Assembly: GCA_007644065.1 (NCBI GenBank)
Contig: VJWN01000019.1
Coordinates: 744,001 to 808,000 of the forward strand
Reading direction: 5' to 3'
Length of the DNA: 64,000 bases
Origin: Margaritispora aquatica
Taxonomy: Eukaryota; Ascomycota; Leotiomycetes; Helotiales; Discinellaceae
Positions 33,499 through 45,681 of the stretch are shown here, piece by piece. The position numbers and the translations under genes were made by a program. The notes below the pieces were generated by a model. It was given only the letters and a program-made list of their open reading frames with translations. It did no database searches and had not been told where the DNA came from. Within the stretch, counting starts at the first letter, position 1. Each line of letters opens with the position of its first letter.

Positions 33499-34878
33499 AT
33501 GGTTGCGACACCAGTCACCGGGGCAGCGGTGGCACCTCCGGGTGTTATACCTAATTTTGAACACCCTACTGATGTCTTCAAGACATACAATCTCGTTACA
33601 CATATCTTGTGCTTATTTGTGACCACCCCATGTGTAGCCCTGAGTATGTATATCAGGGTCAAAATCGTCAAGTCTTTTGGTCCAGGCGACTGTAAGTTCA
33701 TCACCTTCTAGCCGCTCTTATGAGAAGTGACCCTGATACAATCTAGGGCTCTGTTTGGTAGCATGGGTGCGTTGCTTCCAAAGTGAAGACTGTTGAACAT
33801 CAAACCTGATTTCGGAACATTAGATATTAGCGACTGTCTTCTTCCTGTCGGGGTTTATATGTTAGTACTGTCGGTATCAAGCCCAACTACAAAGACTAAC
33901 CTGTCAGTGGGAGAACTCGGTGGCGGTTACCATGACTGGGAGATCTCAAAATACGCATTGTCGAGATATAAAGAGGTAGGCATTCAACCATTCAATAGCC
34001 AGATGATTTTATGCTCAATGACGCCCAACAGGCTCTCTACTTTGACATAATCCTCCACTCGCCAACACTACTTTGTATCAAGGTGGCACTGCTTTATTTA
34101 TTCATCCAAGTTTTCACACCCTTTCGAAAGACAGTCTTCGGCATCTACTTCTTTGTAGGCTTAATGGCAAGCTACTACGCAATCGTGAGCGGATTCAAGA
34201 TTTGGATATGCACACCTCCAGCAGGGTTTTGGAATCCGAAAGTCCGACAGTCATGTATCAATACGACCAAACTATTCTTGGCCGACACAATCGTCAGCGT
34301 GGTCACGGATGTCATCATCTTGGTGCTTCCCATCCCGCTGATGTGGTCCCTGCAGATGCCGTTGAGCAAGAGAATTAGGATCTGGGCTCTACTGGGCGGA
34401 GGAGGTCTAGCAACTTCCACAAGTGTGCTGCGCTTAGTTTTGATTATTGTAAACGATCTTTCAGACTCAACTTTGGGAAGTCTGAGATTCAAGATGCTCG
34501 CGTAAGTTACCACCCCATCTCCTCACTTGAAACCCATGAGCTCACTCTACGATGTGTAGCTCGGCAGAAATCGCAATAGCGCTGCTATGCGCATGCTTTC
34601 CAAGCTTTCACGTTCTCTATAACCGACGCATCAAAAAACAACCCACCGAGACACACTCGAGTTCGCATTCATCCGTTCCTAAGATTGGTGGACTTAAACG
34701 GATATCGACTCATCTAGTGCGAAGCAAAAACGGTAGCCAGATAGCAAAAGGCTCGTTTGACTCGGATGAGGAAATATTGCTGGAGAGGGTTCTGGTGAAT
34801 CCATTGCATCTGGAGATTGGACAGGCTTATACGTGTGAAATTTATTCCAATGGACGACCAAGCCCGTTTACTTCTTAG
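33499..34878 (+). CDS. PTH11/rhodopsin-type seven-TM membrane protein
   Basis: Member of the large fungal integral-membrane 'rhodopsin domain' family (Fung_rhodopsin, PTH11-related), thought to be GPCR-like sensors. Six exons: 33499-33691, 33747-33782, 33831-33860, 33908-33975, 34032-34501, 34560-34878; 371 aa, typical for the family. Two micro-exons (36 and 30 nt) encode TM segment 2, DWLCLVAWVRCFQ and TTVFFLSGFI. Family landmarks are the extracellular GELGGGYHDWEIS, LYFDIILHSPTLLCIKVALL, the loop CTPPAGFWNPKVRQSCINTT, DVIILVLPIPLMWSLQMPLS and AEIAIALLCACFPSF before a soluble tail. The tail carries Ser-rich basic segments (HSSSHSSVPKIGGLKR). Exon 2-5 borders were chosen for frame and family fit; the third and fourth introns have good CTAAC-like branch sites. 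Ligand and signalling partner are unknown. Confidence 0.85.
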
Positions 34879-36223
34879 TGTACCCGTCTAACAATCAATC
34901 ATCTCTTTGTCAAAATCCCAGACAGGATATGAATGAGACCTAGAGAGTGGGGAATGGGTGATGCCACGAATTGTCGGGGGGAGACAGACTTTACGCAGCA
35001 CGAAGCATCGAAAGAAGCCACATCACTCTACATCAACTTGTCCAGACTGTTGATACTGAATCAGGAAAGCAGACTGATATACTACATGGCCTTCTGGTAT
35101 GCAAGTTGATTGGCAGTAGAGATCAATCAGCGGAGAAATGGGTTACTAAGAAATGATGGTGTCCATTAGTCCATTGTTACCTTGCTCAAGAAAGCTTGTG
35201 ACAGAGTAAAGTACGGGTAGAGGGGTTGCGATATTGCCAGGACTTCGGAGATTTCTGGAAGGAAATAGGAACGATGTATCATCACCGGTTCTATGAAGGA
35301 GCCGCAGTCATGGTTGTCTTTTAATAAAGATGAATGCATCAAAAGCAGAGTAGACGGTGTGAGTATCAAATATCATGGTTTCAAACTGCAGAACCTCTGC
35401 CTTTTCCCCAATATCCTTCAAGCACAATCAAAATACAAGCACTTCTTGAATACTTGATATGAGACCGAGAGCAGAAAATCTGCTCAAGTCGAGCTTGACC
35501 TTTTCTCCTCGATCAGAGGTGATTTTGACATTTGTATAAAAATTCACTTCGAGGGCTTGGAACCATCCAAGTAAATAACCAGCTCTTAACCTCACAATCC
35601 AATTAAATTGTAACGAAAACGAAATATGTACTCTAAGTCTTTGCTCTGATATGTCCCTGTTGTCTTTAATTGAAAATAAACAAAGAAAATATCCTGGTCG
35701 TTACCTAAAAATGGCATTAATGCCTTGAAAGATAGATATTGCTCCCGAGCTATGTGTAAATGTCTCTACATTCAGGCCGTTTTAAATACATTGAAACAAG
35801 AAAAAAGAATTTATCAAGATAGATATAAATGAGGTACTATCTGAGCAGTTTCCCCCCATCTTCTAGATTTGATTAATAAAAAACTACTCTAAGCATAGAT
35901 ACCTATCTGGAGGGGTTGATCAAGTCTTCAGGATTGAGCAAGTTGACTCGCTAAAGCCTGATGATGATAGGGTTGAAGAGCGATGAACGTGCGGAACTTC
36001 CCAGCTTCATTGCCACCCGGATAAAAGTATGCTTGCTGGCTCCGATCCAACCCCTGAATCCATTGAACCACCAAAATGAGCTGATTCGTCAACCTGAAAG
36101 GTGTCGTGGGCTGTTTGAGCTACTGTAGGTACAAGTTCACCGTTCCGTTGGGAATGCATTTTAACGCACTTCCACATTTTCAACTTGAAATCGACAATTC
36201 TGATTGATCGGGACCGAAGAACA
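34879..36223. other. Intergenic, nothing recognised
   Basis: About 1.3 kb, AT-rich between 35580 and 35900, without supportable genes on either strand. The last 100 bp are the leader of the desaturase gene. Confidence 0.45.
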
Positions 36224-37956
36224 ATGGCGATTGCAAATCCTAAATCGAGGACGGAGAAGCTGTTCTCCAGACGGCAGATCGAGGGGCTTATTGCGGATGG
36301 AAGAACAATCATAATTGTTGATCAGAGGGTGCTCAAGGTCGATGCGTGGCTCAAATTCCACCCAGGAGGAGACAAGGCAATCCTACATATGGTTGGCAGA
36401 GACGCGACAGACGAATTGAATGCGTAGGATAAACTCTTGACCTCAAAGAGACGGTAACTGATCAATATTTCAGACTACACTCTGAGGATGCACGAAAGAT
36501 GATGGAGAAATACCGAATTGGACGCATAGAAGGTCGCTGGTCGAATTTTGTACCCCCAATCCAGGGTGGACATTTCAGACAGTATGTGGAATGCGAGTCT
36601 CTGGAAACAGTCCAAGAGCATAGCGAGCACCAAACCATGAACTTTGGTATCTCGCGGACACCCTCACCAGTATTCGATGTAGCGACATCAGATCTCCGGC
36701 TGCGGAAATCCTCAAATTTTGATAGCCCCATATCTTCCGCATCGTCTGTTTCTGCAGATGGAGAGCTTAACGATGGCATGTCCCACCTAGACATTCTGAC
36801 CAAAGAGCAAATCTCTCTTGACCACGCGAAATACCCCTCATTGGATCACGCAACCCAGGATGAAGTAGTTCGCAAGTACAGAGTGTTGGATCAACAGCTT
36901 CGTGCCGAAGGGCTCTATGACTGTAACTACAGTGCATACGCCATTGAGACCATGCGATACACATTTCTCGCTTGCATGACGCTCCTGTGCCTACGTTGGG
37001 GATGGTATGGGACCAGTGGCATGTTTCTGGCATGTCTCTGGCACCAACTGGTGTTCACAGTGCATGATGCGGGCCACATGGGAATCACTCATGATTTTCA
37101 AATCGACACTGTCATCGGAATTGTCATTGCGAATTTCATTGGAGGGCTTTCTGTTGGCTGGTGGAAGCGAAACCACAATGTGCATCACATTGTCACAAAC
37201 TCACCAGAGCACGATCCTGATATTGAGCATCTACCATTCTTTGCCGTATCTCACCGGTTTCTGGAGTCTCTGAGCTCCTCTTTCTACCAGCGAGTTATGC
37301 CATACGATGCATTTGCAAAAGCAATTCTCCCATATCAAGGATACTATTACTATGTTATTCTCGCCTTCGGCCGTTTCAATCTATACGTCCATTCATGGAA
37401 ATTCCTCATTGTGGGAGAAGGTCCGAAAAAGGGGCCAGCGTGGTGGCATCGTTGGCTAGAAATCACAGGTCAGGTTTTCTTCTGGTACTGGTTTGGATAC
37501 GTTATCATGTACAAGACCATTCCGAGCAATTGGGGCCGTTTTGCTTTCCTCATGGTCAGCCACATGGTGACAATGCCCCTGCACGCGCAGATAACTCTGT
37601 CTCACTTCGCTATGAGCACCGCTGAACTCGGTCCTCATGAGTCTTTTCCGCAGAAGATGCTTAGAACAACAATGGACATTGAGTGTCCTCAGTGGCTAGA
37701 TTTCTTTCATGGAGGCTTGCAGTTTCAAGCTGTGCATCACCTTTTCCCAAGAATGCCGAGGCACAATCTCCGTCGGGCACAGAAATTGGTGCAAGATTTC
37801 TGTGTGGATGTGGATATTCCATACGCACTTTACGGTTTTGTGGATGGCAACAAAAGGGTCATCGGAACACTTGAGGAAGTTGGAAGACAGGCCTCGATAT
37901 TGGCCAAGTGTCAGAAGGTTTGTGCCGATGAAATTCTCAAAGGCCATCATCATTAG
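36224..37956 (+). CDS. Sphingolipid delta-8 desaturase (cytochrome b5 fusion)
   Basis: ER-membrane front-end desaturase introducing the delta-8 double bond into the long-chain base of ceramide for fungal glucosylceramide. Two exons: 36224-36423 and 36474-37956; 560 aa. The N-terminal cytochrome b5 domain has the haem His in KFHPGGDKAIL (about residue 46) and its second His in ALHSEDAR. A Ser-rich linker (about 95-160) follows. The three His boxes are HDAGH (about 264-268), HNVHH (about 301-305) and QAVHH (about 485-489); the Gln in the third box is diagnostic of b5-fused front-end desaturases. TM segments include FLACMTLLCLRWGWYG and VIGIVIANFIGGLSVGWW. Length agrees with fungal orthologues of 550-580 aa. 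The alternative, a delta-6 fatty-acid desaturase, is less likely because the ascomycete orthologues with this linker are sphingolipid enzymes. Confidence 0.92.
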
Positions 37957-39609
37957 AAGTCCCTTGTTTATCCTAATCTAATGATATATACGGCTTGGCG
38001 TTTGAGGCTGAGGGAGGCCCGATAGAAGAAGCGAGTGGAATGTAGCTAGTCGAAGACATAGCGTGTGTGCTCGGCATTCATATACCAATCCTTGAAAGTG
38101 AGTCTGGCTTTTTTGTTTCGAGTTCGTCGAGCTCGATAATTATTTTGCTTCACAAATATCCTTTCTTGCAGGAAGAATTTTAAAAGGAGCTCTCGCATGT
38201 GGCTATCCGTTCAAGGTAATTTATTTTGCTGGAATATTCTAGGATTCGGCAAGACATGTATGCATGTATCCTATTCCCAATCTCATCCACAATACCAATG
38301 GTGCATGTTTACATGACAGCCTGTTTTGTCGCGGTTCTTTTGATTTCTAAATGAAATTTCAATTGCAATGCCTTCCAACCACTCACTTCCTATTTCGACA
38401 ATTTTCAGCTCCGATTACAAAAGAAATGCGAAAAGATAGAGCAACCGCAATGGCACCAGATCAGACCACCTAGCTGATGATCCAGCTTCGATGACGGCGG
38501 ATTATCTACTCTGCAAGCTTACTGGTGACAAATCCCACGAACGACTGTTTCCTTTTGCTGGCGGGCTGCCGCGTGGTGAGGAGGTTGGATTGGCCGTCGT
38601 GTCTTGGAGGATGCGGATAAAGACTGGGTATGTCTCTGGCTTCTGTAGCAAAAGCGGTCCTATGCAGCAACGCCAGCAAGGTCTTCAGAGGTACCGAAGC
38701 TGTGGCGTAAGAGGGAGCCAAGAAAGAAGAGGTAAGGCCAGCCAGCTGGGGCCAACGGATTGGTAGTTTAAGACCTGGGGAACATAGCCGAAGGAATGTT
38801 CTTAGCTACTAGACATATAAGAATTTGAAATAGATTTATGTTTAGTGCCTATGGCCTCATCTGCATCGGTCCAGGAAACGCAGTAGCGAGTGAGATTGCT
38901 TTTATTTGTGTGACGAGCCTCTTTCTTTCTTTTCTGATGACCGTGTTCGTGCCCCTAAGATCAAATAAAGTGTTGGATGTAGGCCAAGTTCCCAAATATC
39001 TTTGATGCCCGAATAAGCCAACTCGGAAGCAAATAAACAAACAGAGAAGGTATATTTGTGAAAGGACAACTAGGTAAAGAAGGCTGCTTGGAAACTGGTT
39101 GGCCGTCAGACATCAAAGGCCAGTCTGTCCGCTTTTGCCGCAAGTAACTTCTTGCTTCTTTTTTATAGTTATCAAAGCATTCAAAAGCTCAAAGGCCAAA
39201 GATGTCGAACGGAAGGTGACTTATCACGTTTAGGGTAGCAACAGTTTGCCCATGCAGGGATATCACCAGGTCTGATCGGTTTTTGATACAAGCACACGGA
39301 TTTGCTGGATGCGTGGCTTTGGTGAAGAATTTCCGGGAAATGTGGTTGTTGAAGGCTGAGGGTCTGCTTCGATGTGGAGCAAAAAGCAAACAAGAGATCT
39401 CCACCACGGCACAGATATCATATATAAGTTGGACTGTCTCCCAGAGAAGTAGGATTATGTTGGAATATCTCTACGCTCTAATTGTTGTTCGTCGAATTCT
39501 ATACTCCCTAATACTTTTCAAAAGTCCGACAGAAGAATTGCCCAGCTCCATTGAGGCTATTCGTCTAATTCCTCACGTTCTGTCCCCAACCAAAGCATCA
39601 CTCAGCACC
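37957..39609. other. Intergenic, nothing recognised
   Basis: About 1.65 kb with scattered short frames on both strands (for example 38491-38766) that have no start context, domain or splice continuation. Probably UTRs and the promoter of the small gene at 39610. Confidence 0.45.
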
Positions 39610-39927
39610 ATGACCCGAGGCCAGCACACCGAGAAGTCGGCTGCTCGAATTGCAAGATGTAAACCCAACGTAAGCTGTGACTTGACGCGCAACGAACATA
39701 TGACGAAACGTACTGACCTCAAGCAGTCGCGAGAGGCACATGCGGCGGCTCGGGCAGTGGCCGAACGGAACAGAACAAATGCTAGCGGAGGACAGAGCAG
39801 TGGCAGCAGTGGAGGCAGTGGTTACGGAAGTGGTTGGGGATGCCAGAACATGAATAGATCTGGGGGACGCTGCACGGACTGGGAGCCCTGCGAAGGTCAT
39901 GCTGCGACCCAAGCAGCCGGGACATAG
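39610..39927 (+). CDS. Small hypothetical protein, 86 aa
   Basis: Unrecognised small gene. Exons 39610-39669 and 39727-39927; intron 39670-39726 has GTAAGC, a TACTGAC branch-like site and AAGCAG. Because the intron length (57 nt) is a multiple of three and lacks a stop, retention would also give a 105-aa product. The N-terminal half is charged and helical, with Ala/Arg repeats (KSAARIARCKPN, SREAHAAARAVAERNRTN). A Gly/Ser linker follows (SGGQSSGSSGGSGYGSGWG), and the end is Cys-containing (CQNMNRSGGRCTDWEPCEGH). No signal peptide or TM segment. The two halves look like a conserved short helix plus a small Cys knot, but I cannot assign a family. Confidence 0.55.
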   Translation: MTRGQHTEKSAARIARCKPNVSCDLTRNEHMTKRTDLKQSREAHAAARAVAERNRTNASGGQSSGSSGGSGYGSGWGCQNMNRSGGRCTDWEPCEGHAATQAAGT

Positions 39928-41457
39928 AGCCCCAGATGTACCTTGTACATGGATGGATGCCAGGCCCAAGGAAGACAAAGGGACAGGCTTGTTTGCGTCT
40001 TGATGTGGTGCATCAGCGGAATGAAAAATGGGATTGCGAGGCCGGCATCTGGACTCAAAAATGGACAGGAACTCGGGAGTGGATCAGATTGGTATCCAAG
40101 GCCAGACCTGGAGCTGGGTAGGGTTGCTTGGTTGCTCGGAGATCGATGGGATGGATGGGATTTGGAGTTTTTTGCTTGGCAACTGTGCATATTATATTGA
40201 AGCAGGGTTTTGGAAGGTCATCTAGGTGCTGGTGGTCATTGCAACTTTTGTTCTTTGCAGGCGTATTGGGGAGAAGATGCGAATGCGCAAGGCCATAAAA
40301 ATGCGCAAGCCCTAGATGTATTTGCTTTTTTTGACCCGGGAGAAGGACACCCCACCAAGAGCACACCTCGTATTGATTTTCCTTGGTTTTTGTACAGTAA
40401 CACAGTCAGGAGGCTAGCTAGTAGGCGAGATGCAACATTTCCCCTTTGTGCGTTGCGGTGTGGTAGACGAGATGGAATATGGCACTGCATGCAGGTGGTT
40501 GGCGTTGGTTTTCTACTGTATCAATTCAAAGTGAATATACCCTATTCAATATCCAGGGATGGTTTGATTGCGGTAATATGCTTGCTGATCCATTATGGTG
40601 ATCATTATTAAGAAGATCTTTCGGGAAGCACATGTGTAACCCGAACCTAGTCTCCTATTTCCATTGTGGTTCTTGGGCTTCAGCTTTCGGGTTCCAATTT
40701 CCAAGATCTATAGAGTAGGTTCTGGGTTCCATATTCTGAGTGTGATCAGATCTGCAGTTGATTTCGATTGTGTGTGTTCTACCTTCAGTGGTGATGGTGG
40801 TCTCTTTGCGTACCCAAGTTGGACAGGTCCAGTGATGCGGTTATCTAATCAGTTGCTGTGCTGATTCGGAGAAAAGCTCTCCCAGCTCCGGCGGTCGTAC
40901 TGCACGAGGTCTCCTTCAGCTCCTTCAGCATCCAACATTCAGCATTCTTCATTCATGCATGCGCTTCTTCAACAGGTAAGACTGCATTTTACCTACCTAC
41001 CTACATACCTACCTACCTACATACCTAGGTACTCCACATACCTTTCGGCTACTTTAGCATATGTACTTTCTTGGCCTTACCTCTTTGATAGACAAACTTC
41101 CTTCTGCAACCTCATCAGATCACAATATCAACCTTCAAGCCTGTCCTCCCTAGTCAGATAATAGATAATCATCGATAACCGGGCTTAAAACCGGTAAGGA
41201 CTTTCTTTCTCACGTGTTTAGCTCCTACCTTCCAGGTTTAATTCGTTCTAATTCCAACATATCTCCGCTACCTGCCTACCTGCCTACCTACCTTATCGAT
41301 TGTTATACCTACTTACTTCTCAAGTCTTCAACCCTTTGCTTCACCAATTGTCGATCGATATGAATAGCATCCCCTTTTTCTAGAAACCTACTCACAGTTC
41401 TCATCACGTTTGGCCAAACCTGTGTGATATGTGCTTTGGACGTTTTTGCAATTCGAG
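39928..41457. other. Intergenic / VAC14 upstream region with tetranucleotide repeats
   Basis: About 1.5 kb with no supportable gene. The last 500 bp are strongly pyrimidine-rich and contain CTAC-type microsatellites at 40991-41027 and 41268-41294, probably in the promoter or leader of VAC14. Confidence 0.5.
40991..41027. repeat. (CTAC)n microsatellite
   Basis: Imperfect tetranucleotide tract of CTAC with occasional ATAC units. A related imperfect tract, CCTGCCTACC-type, is at 41268-41294, both upstream of VAC14. Confidence 0.85.
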
Positions 41458-44400
41458 ATGGAGCAGAGTATCCAGCGCGCCCTGAATGATAAACTTTACG
41501 ATAAACGGAAGGGTGGCGCTCTCGAGTATGTTTTAACCCTAGGTGCAGAACGATAAATGAATTTAACAATATGTTAGTCTCGAGCGAGTCATTCGGGAAC
41601 TAGCCGCGGCCAAAGAATTTGACAAGATCAAGAAGATCATTCAGCAGTTATGCAATGAGTACGCCTATGCTGTCCATCAGCCTCATGCTCGAAATGGCGG
41701 TCTCATTGGATTGGCTGCTGCGGCCATCGCATTAGGACCTGTATGCATAACAACTGGTTTCTAAGATTTTTCATTGACTGACACATCTCAGGAACTGGCA
41801 CGTTATTTAGATGAAATCGTGCCTCCAGTGCTTGCATGCTTCACCGACCAAGATGCTCGGGTTCGGTACTATGCCTGCGAAAGCATGTACAACATTGCCA
41901 AGGTAGCAAAAGGAGAAGTCTTGCCTTATTTCAACGATATTTTTGATGCTCTTTGTAAAGTTTGTCCCCTCCTAAAAGCCCGTGATGTTTGACATTGGCT
42001 CACGAATAATTAGTTAGGTGCTGATTCAGAGCTCTCGGTCAAGAATGGCGCGGAACTTTTAGATCGTCTCATCAAAGATATTGTCTCCGAGTCTGCTGCA
42101 ACTTACGTATCGATCCTTCATACATCTGATGATGCATTAATAGAGACAGACAAAGACACGCCAGACGACTCAGTAGACCTACCAACTGCATTTTCCCTTG
42201 CTCGGTTTATACCACTTTTGAAGGAAAGAATATTTGTCGTGAACCCATTTACTCGAACATTCCTCGTCGGCTGGATAACTTTACTTGATTCTATTCCAGA
42301 CCTGGAACTTGTGTCATTTCTTCCAGACTTTTTAGGGGGTTTGTTCCAGTTCTTGAGCGACCCAAACCGAGATGTACATGTTGCAACACAAGGAACTCTT
42401 GAGAAATTCTTAAGCGAAATAAAGCGCATCTCACGGATCAAGAAGGGCATTGAGGAAAGTCGGAAGTCGCGAAGTGATGGTAAACGGAAACGGACAGGTT
42501 CTATGGACAGTGAAGAATCCAATGCTCCTGAAATCGGTGACGACAACGATTCTACTGCTGGAGCCGACGACAAAGATATCAGTAGTGATGATGACTGGGT
42601 CCCAGGGCAGGATATCCATGTAAATCATAAAGAAATACTTGAGATCTTAGCCAAAAATTTAGACTCTGCACTTGGTACACCAGGTATAACATCCAATCTC
42701 AATAAAATGGGATTTCGCTAACCAGAAACAGAAGAGGATAGCCTTCTGGAATCATTACGATGGATTGTGGAGTTTCTAGACATTTGCCCCGAAGAAGTCC
42801 TACCATTTGCTCCTAGGATTCTAGCTCACCTCCTGCCTGCTATGGCCAGCGGTGTTGAGACCATTCGACAAGCTGCCGCTCGTGTTAATTCATCGTTGAT
42901 GGATTATGTTGTCTCCCTCTCAGACGAATCCCCTCCTTCAGAATCGGCATCTTTAGGTCCTTCAAGGATACCGACCTCCATCATACGAGACGCAGCAAAT
43001 AATGACAGGAGAGACTCATCAACAAATACCAGAGGTTCGATATCAGGATCTCGAGAATTGGACAGAAGAGAATCCGAAGTCCAGACGCCACCTCCACCTA
43101 TCAAAACCCCATCACCTTCTTCTCCACCACAGCCTCAGGTTGATCTTGATTATGCTGCAGCTGTCAATTCCCTGACGCTACTTTTCTTAAATGATCACGA
43201 AGCTACAAGAGTCGCAGCTCTGACGTGGCTTTTAATGCTTCATAGGAAAGCTCCACGAAAAGTCTTGGCTTTTAATGATGGAACATTTCCAGCTTTGCTG
43301 AAAACGCTATCTGATCCAGCAGAGGCTGTCGTAACCCGAGATCTCCAACTGCTCTCCCAAATATCAAGAAATAGTGGGGATGACTATTTCACATCTTTTA
43401 TGGAAAGTTTGCTTCAACTCTTCTCCACCGACAGGAAGCTCTTAGAAACTCGAGGTAATCTTATTATCCGCCAACTTTGTCTGAGTCTGAGTGCGGAGAG
43501 AATATTCAGAACCTTAGCAGATTGCATCGAGAAGGAAGAAGATGTGGAATTCGCTAGTATTATGGTACAAAATCTAAACAACAATTTGATCACTGCTCCG
43601 GAGCTCGCCGACCTTCGAAAGAGACTCAGGAATTTAGAGACCAAGGTCGGTTTGCACAAGTTTCTTTACTTGAAAAAAGTCTGGTAGCTAACCTATTCCA
43701 GGATGGCCAAACATTTTTTGTTGCACTTTTTAGATCATGGTGCTACAATGCCGTTGCTACATTCTCACTGTGTTTGCTTGCCCAGGCATACGAGCAGGCA
43801 TATAACTTGCTTCAAATTTTGTACGTGTTTTGGTCGGCTGGCTATCTTTTGCTAATGTCTAGAAGTGCTGAATTGGAGATGACGGTCAACATGCTCATAC
43901 AGATCGACAAATTAGTCCAGTTATTGGAATCGCCAGTTTTCACTTGTAAGATTGTTGAACATGTCATATAGGCTGATTTTGATGCTGACCTTGCAGACCT
44001 CCGGTTGCAGCTTCTGGAACCAGAGAAATTTCCTCACCTTTACAAATGCCTATACGGCCTTCTCATGCTTTTACCGCAGTCTTCAGCGTTTGCGGCACTG
44101 AAGAATAGATTGAATAGTGTTAGTGCAATTGGTTATCTTCATATTGCACCTCGAACGTACGTATCTCACTCTCGTAATAACAGCCTCGTGGACACGGTCT
44201 CTACCTACCAATTTCATCATTCACGTCAGAAGAGCACGGATACTCATACCCCGTTTAGTGCACCGCCTAGTGCAGGTCCTTCTAGTTTTGATAGATCAAG
44301 CAGGCTTAAAGGCCGAGATGAGGGTGGTATCCGATGGAACGAACTCCTCGAGAAATTTAGGAGTGTGCAGGATCGAGCTAGGAGGTCTCAGAGACAGGGC

Positions 44401-44607
44401 GGTGATATGGATGATGGTTTCGCCATGGCAGACCGAGGTGGGGATGGGATGTCAGATGCTATGGCCTTTAGAGATCTTGCGAGACTTAGAGGACCACCAA
44501 TACCAGCTAAGGACACTCCAGCAGCAGCACCGGCTGCACAGAAGAACAAGACAACGTTGGGCAAATTTGGAAGAATTGGTGGAGGCGTGGCCAGACCAAA
44601 GAGGTGA
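41458..44607 (+). CDS. VAC14: VAC14, scaffold of the Fab1/PIKfyve lipid kinase complex
   Basis: HEAT-repeat scaffold that holds Fab1 kinase and Fig4 phosphatase on the vacuole/endosome and controls PI(3,5)P2. Eight exons: 41458-41525, 41578-41740, 41792-41959, 42014-42683, 42726-43645, 43702-43820, 43863-43945, 43997-44607; 933 aa. Diagnostic blocks are [20 protein letters not shown] at the N-terminus, [58 protein letters not shown] and [60 protein letters not shown] and [20 protein letters not shown]. Disordered insertions occupy about 310-365 and 455-530. The C-terminus after [20 protein letters not shown] is Gly/Arg-rich. The 42-nt intron 42684-42725 is the shortest regular GT-AG intron in the window. 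The stop codon is only 45 bp from the stop of the convergent HAUS1-type gene, so the 3' ends overlap. Confidence 0.95.
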
Positions 44608-44652
44608 CTCTGAGATTTCGAACTAGGTACCTTATATACACCCTCAATGTAA

Positions 44653-45681
44653 TTACAAGCGCGTCTTTTTCGGGCTTTCTCTCTCCACTAATCCCTCGAA
44701 CATGACTGCCAACATGTTAGTTTGTGCAATCAGGAGGTCGATAAAATTTCAAAATGGACGAAGTGCATAGCAATAATGTGGTTGAATCACATTAGAACTT
44801 TCAGTTTCTTGGATTTCAAAGCGCATTGGTATAAAGAGAGACGCACCGTCGCGCTGCCTGCTTAAATCCTGCAACTCAACTCTCATCCCCTCCAACTCGA
44901 GCCGGGCTAAGTCTGTATCCTGTGGAAGACCATAATAGCTTTTGACCTGTAGTTCTAAATCCTTGACCATCTTCATCGAGTCTTGATATCTTTGTTCCTC
45001 GGCCTTTACATCTTGTATCGTAATCTTTGGCGTTCCTTCTTTTGCTGTGAGGGATGAAATTCTGTCTCTTAATTCTGGCAGTTTTGCAGCCAGAGCTTTG
45101 GCCTTCCGTTGGTAGTCGATGGTCTGTTTCATCATATCGGCTGGTGGCTGATATCCATCACTCTGAAGCTCCTTGATCATATTATCTATGTTCTCCAACT
45201 CATCATTCAAATGTGCCTCTAGGATGGAAATTCTGTCGCTTGCTTGTGCTAATTCTACCGACGAAAACTCTAATGCTACAATGCTTCTTCCTATTGTTTC
45301 TACATCTGGAATAGGCTGGCTGAGCACTTCGGTCAACTGTGACAATGCATCGAGCGCAGACTTTCCTTCCTTTGTCAGGTTATCGTCGAGAGTTGTCAAC
45401 AAGGTCTTATGCACATCTGATTCGTAAATAGCGTCCAGGTCTTGCAAAGCCCGTACTTCCACCCTAGCTAGAAGATCTCGTTCTTCGTCCGCAGACTCGT
45501 TCAGTGCTGCGAAAGCAAGCAGTGCTTTTAAGGTATCGGAATTTCGTTCGAATGGCGGGGGAGATTTTGGTGCATATTTCGAAGCCAACCAAGCATCAAT
45601 GTAATTCCAGTCTTTCGCGGCGGCTAGTTGCTGGCGGGCGAGAGAGGGCGAGAAAATAGCGGATGGTGAAAGATGTGCCAT
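44653..45681 (-). CDS. HAUS1-type augmin complex subunit
   Basis: Coiled-coil protein resembling HAUS augmin-like complex subunit 1, which promotes microtubule-dependent microtubule nucleation in the spindle. Exons 45681-44847 and 44705-44653; 295 aa. The start is the ATG at 45681 (MAHLSPSAIFSPSLARQQ). Features: an N-terminal block KDWNYIDAWLASKYAPKSPP, a long heptad-rich helical body, and LELQVKSYYGLPQDTDLARL followed by EGMRVELQDLSRQRD near the end. The second exon is only 53 nt after a 141-nt intron (GTGCGT...ACTAAC...GGCAG) and adds VMFEGLVERESPKKTRL, which fits the family C-terminus. Without it the frame would run into an unrelated tail. Divergent from P58IPK with 351 bp between starts. 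Family assignment is from pattern similarity and is fairly secure. Confidence 0.75.

Noticed and set aside
33976..33998. A 23-nt intron in the PTH11-like gene giving a PDDFMLNDAQQ segment
   Set aside because: Too short for a spliceosomal intron; the 56-nt alternative 33976-34031 keeps frame and family fit.
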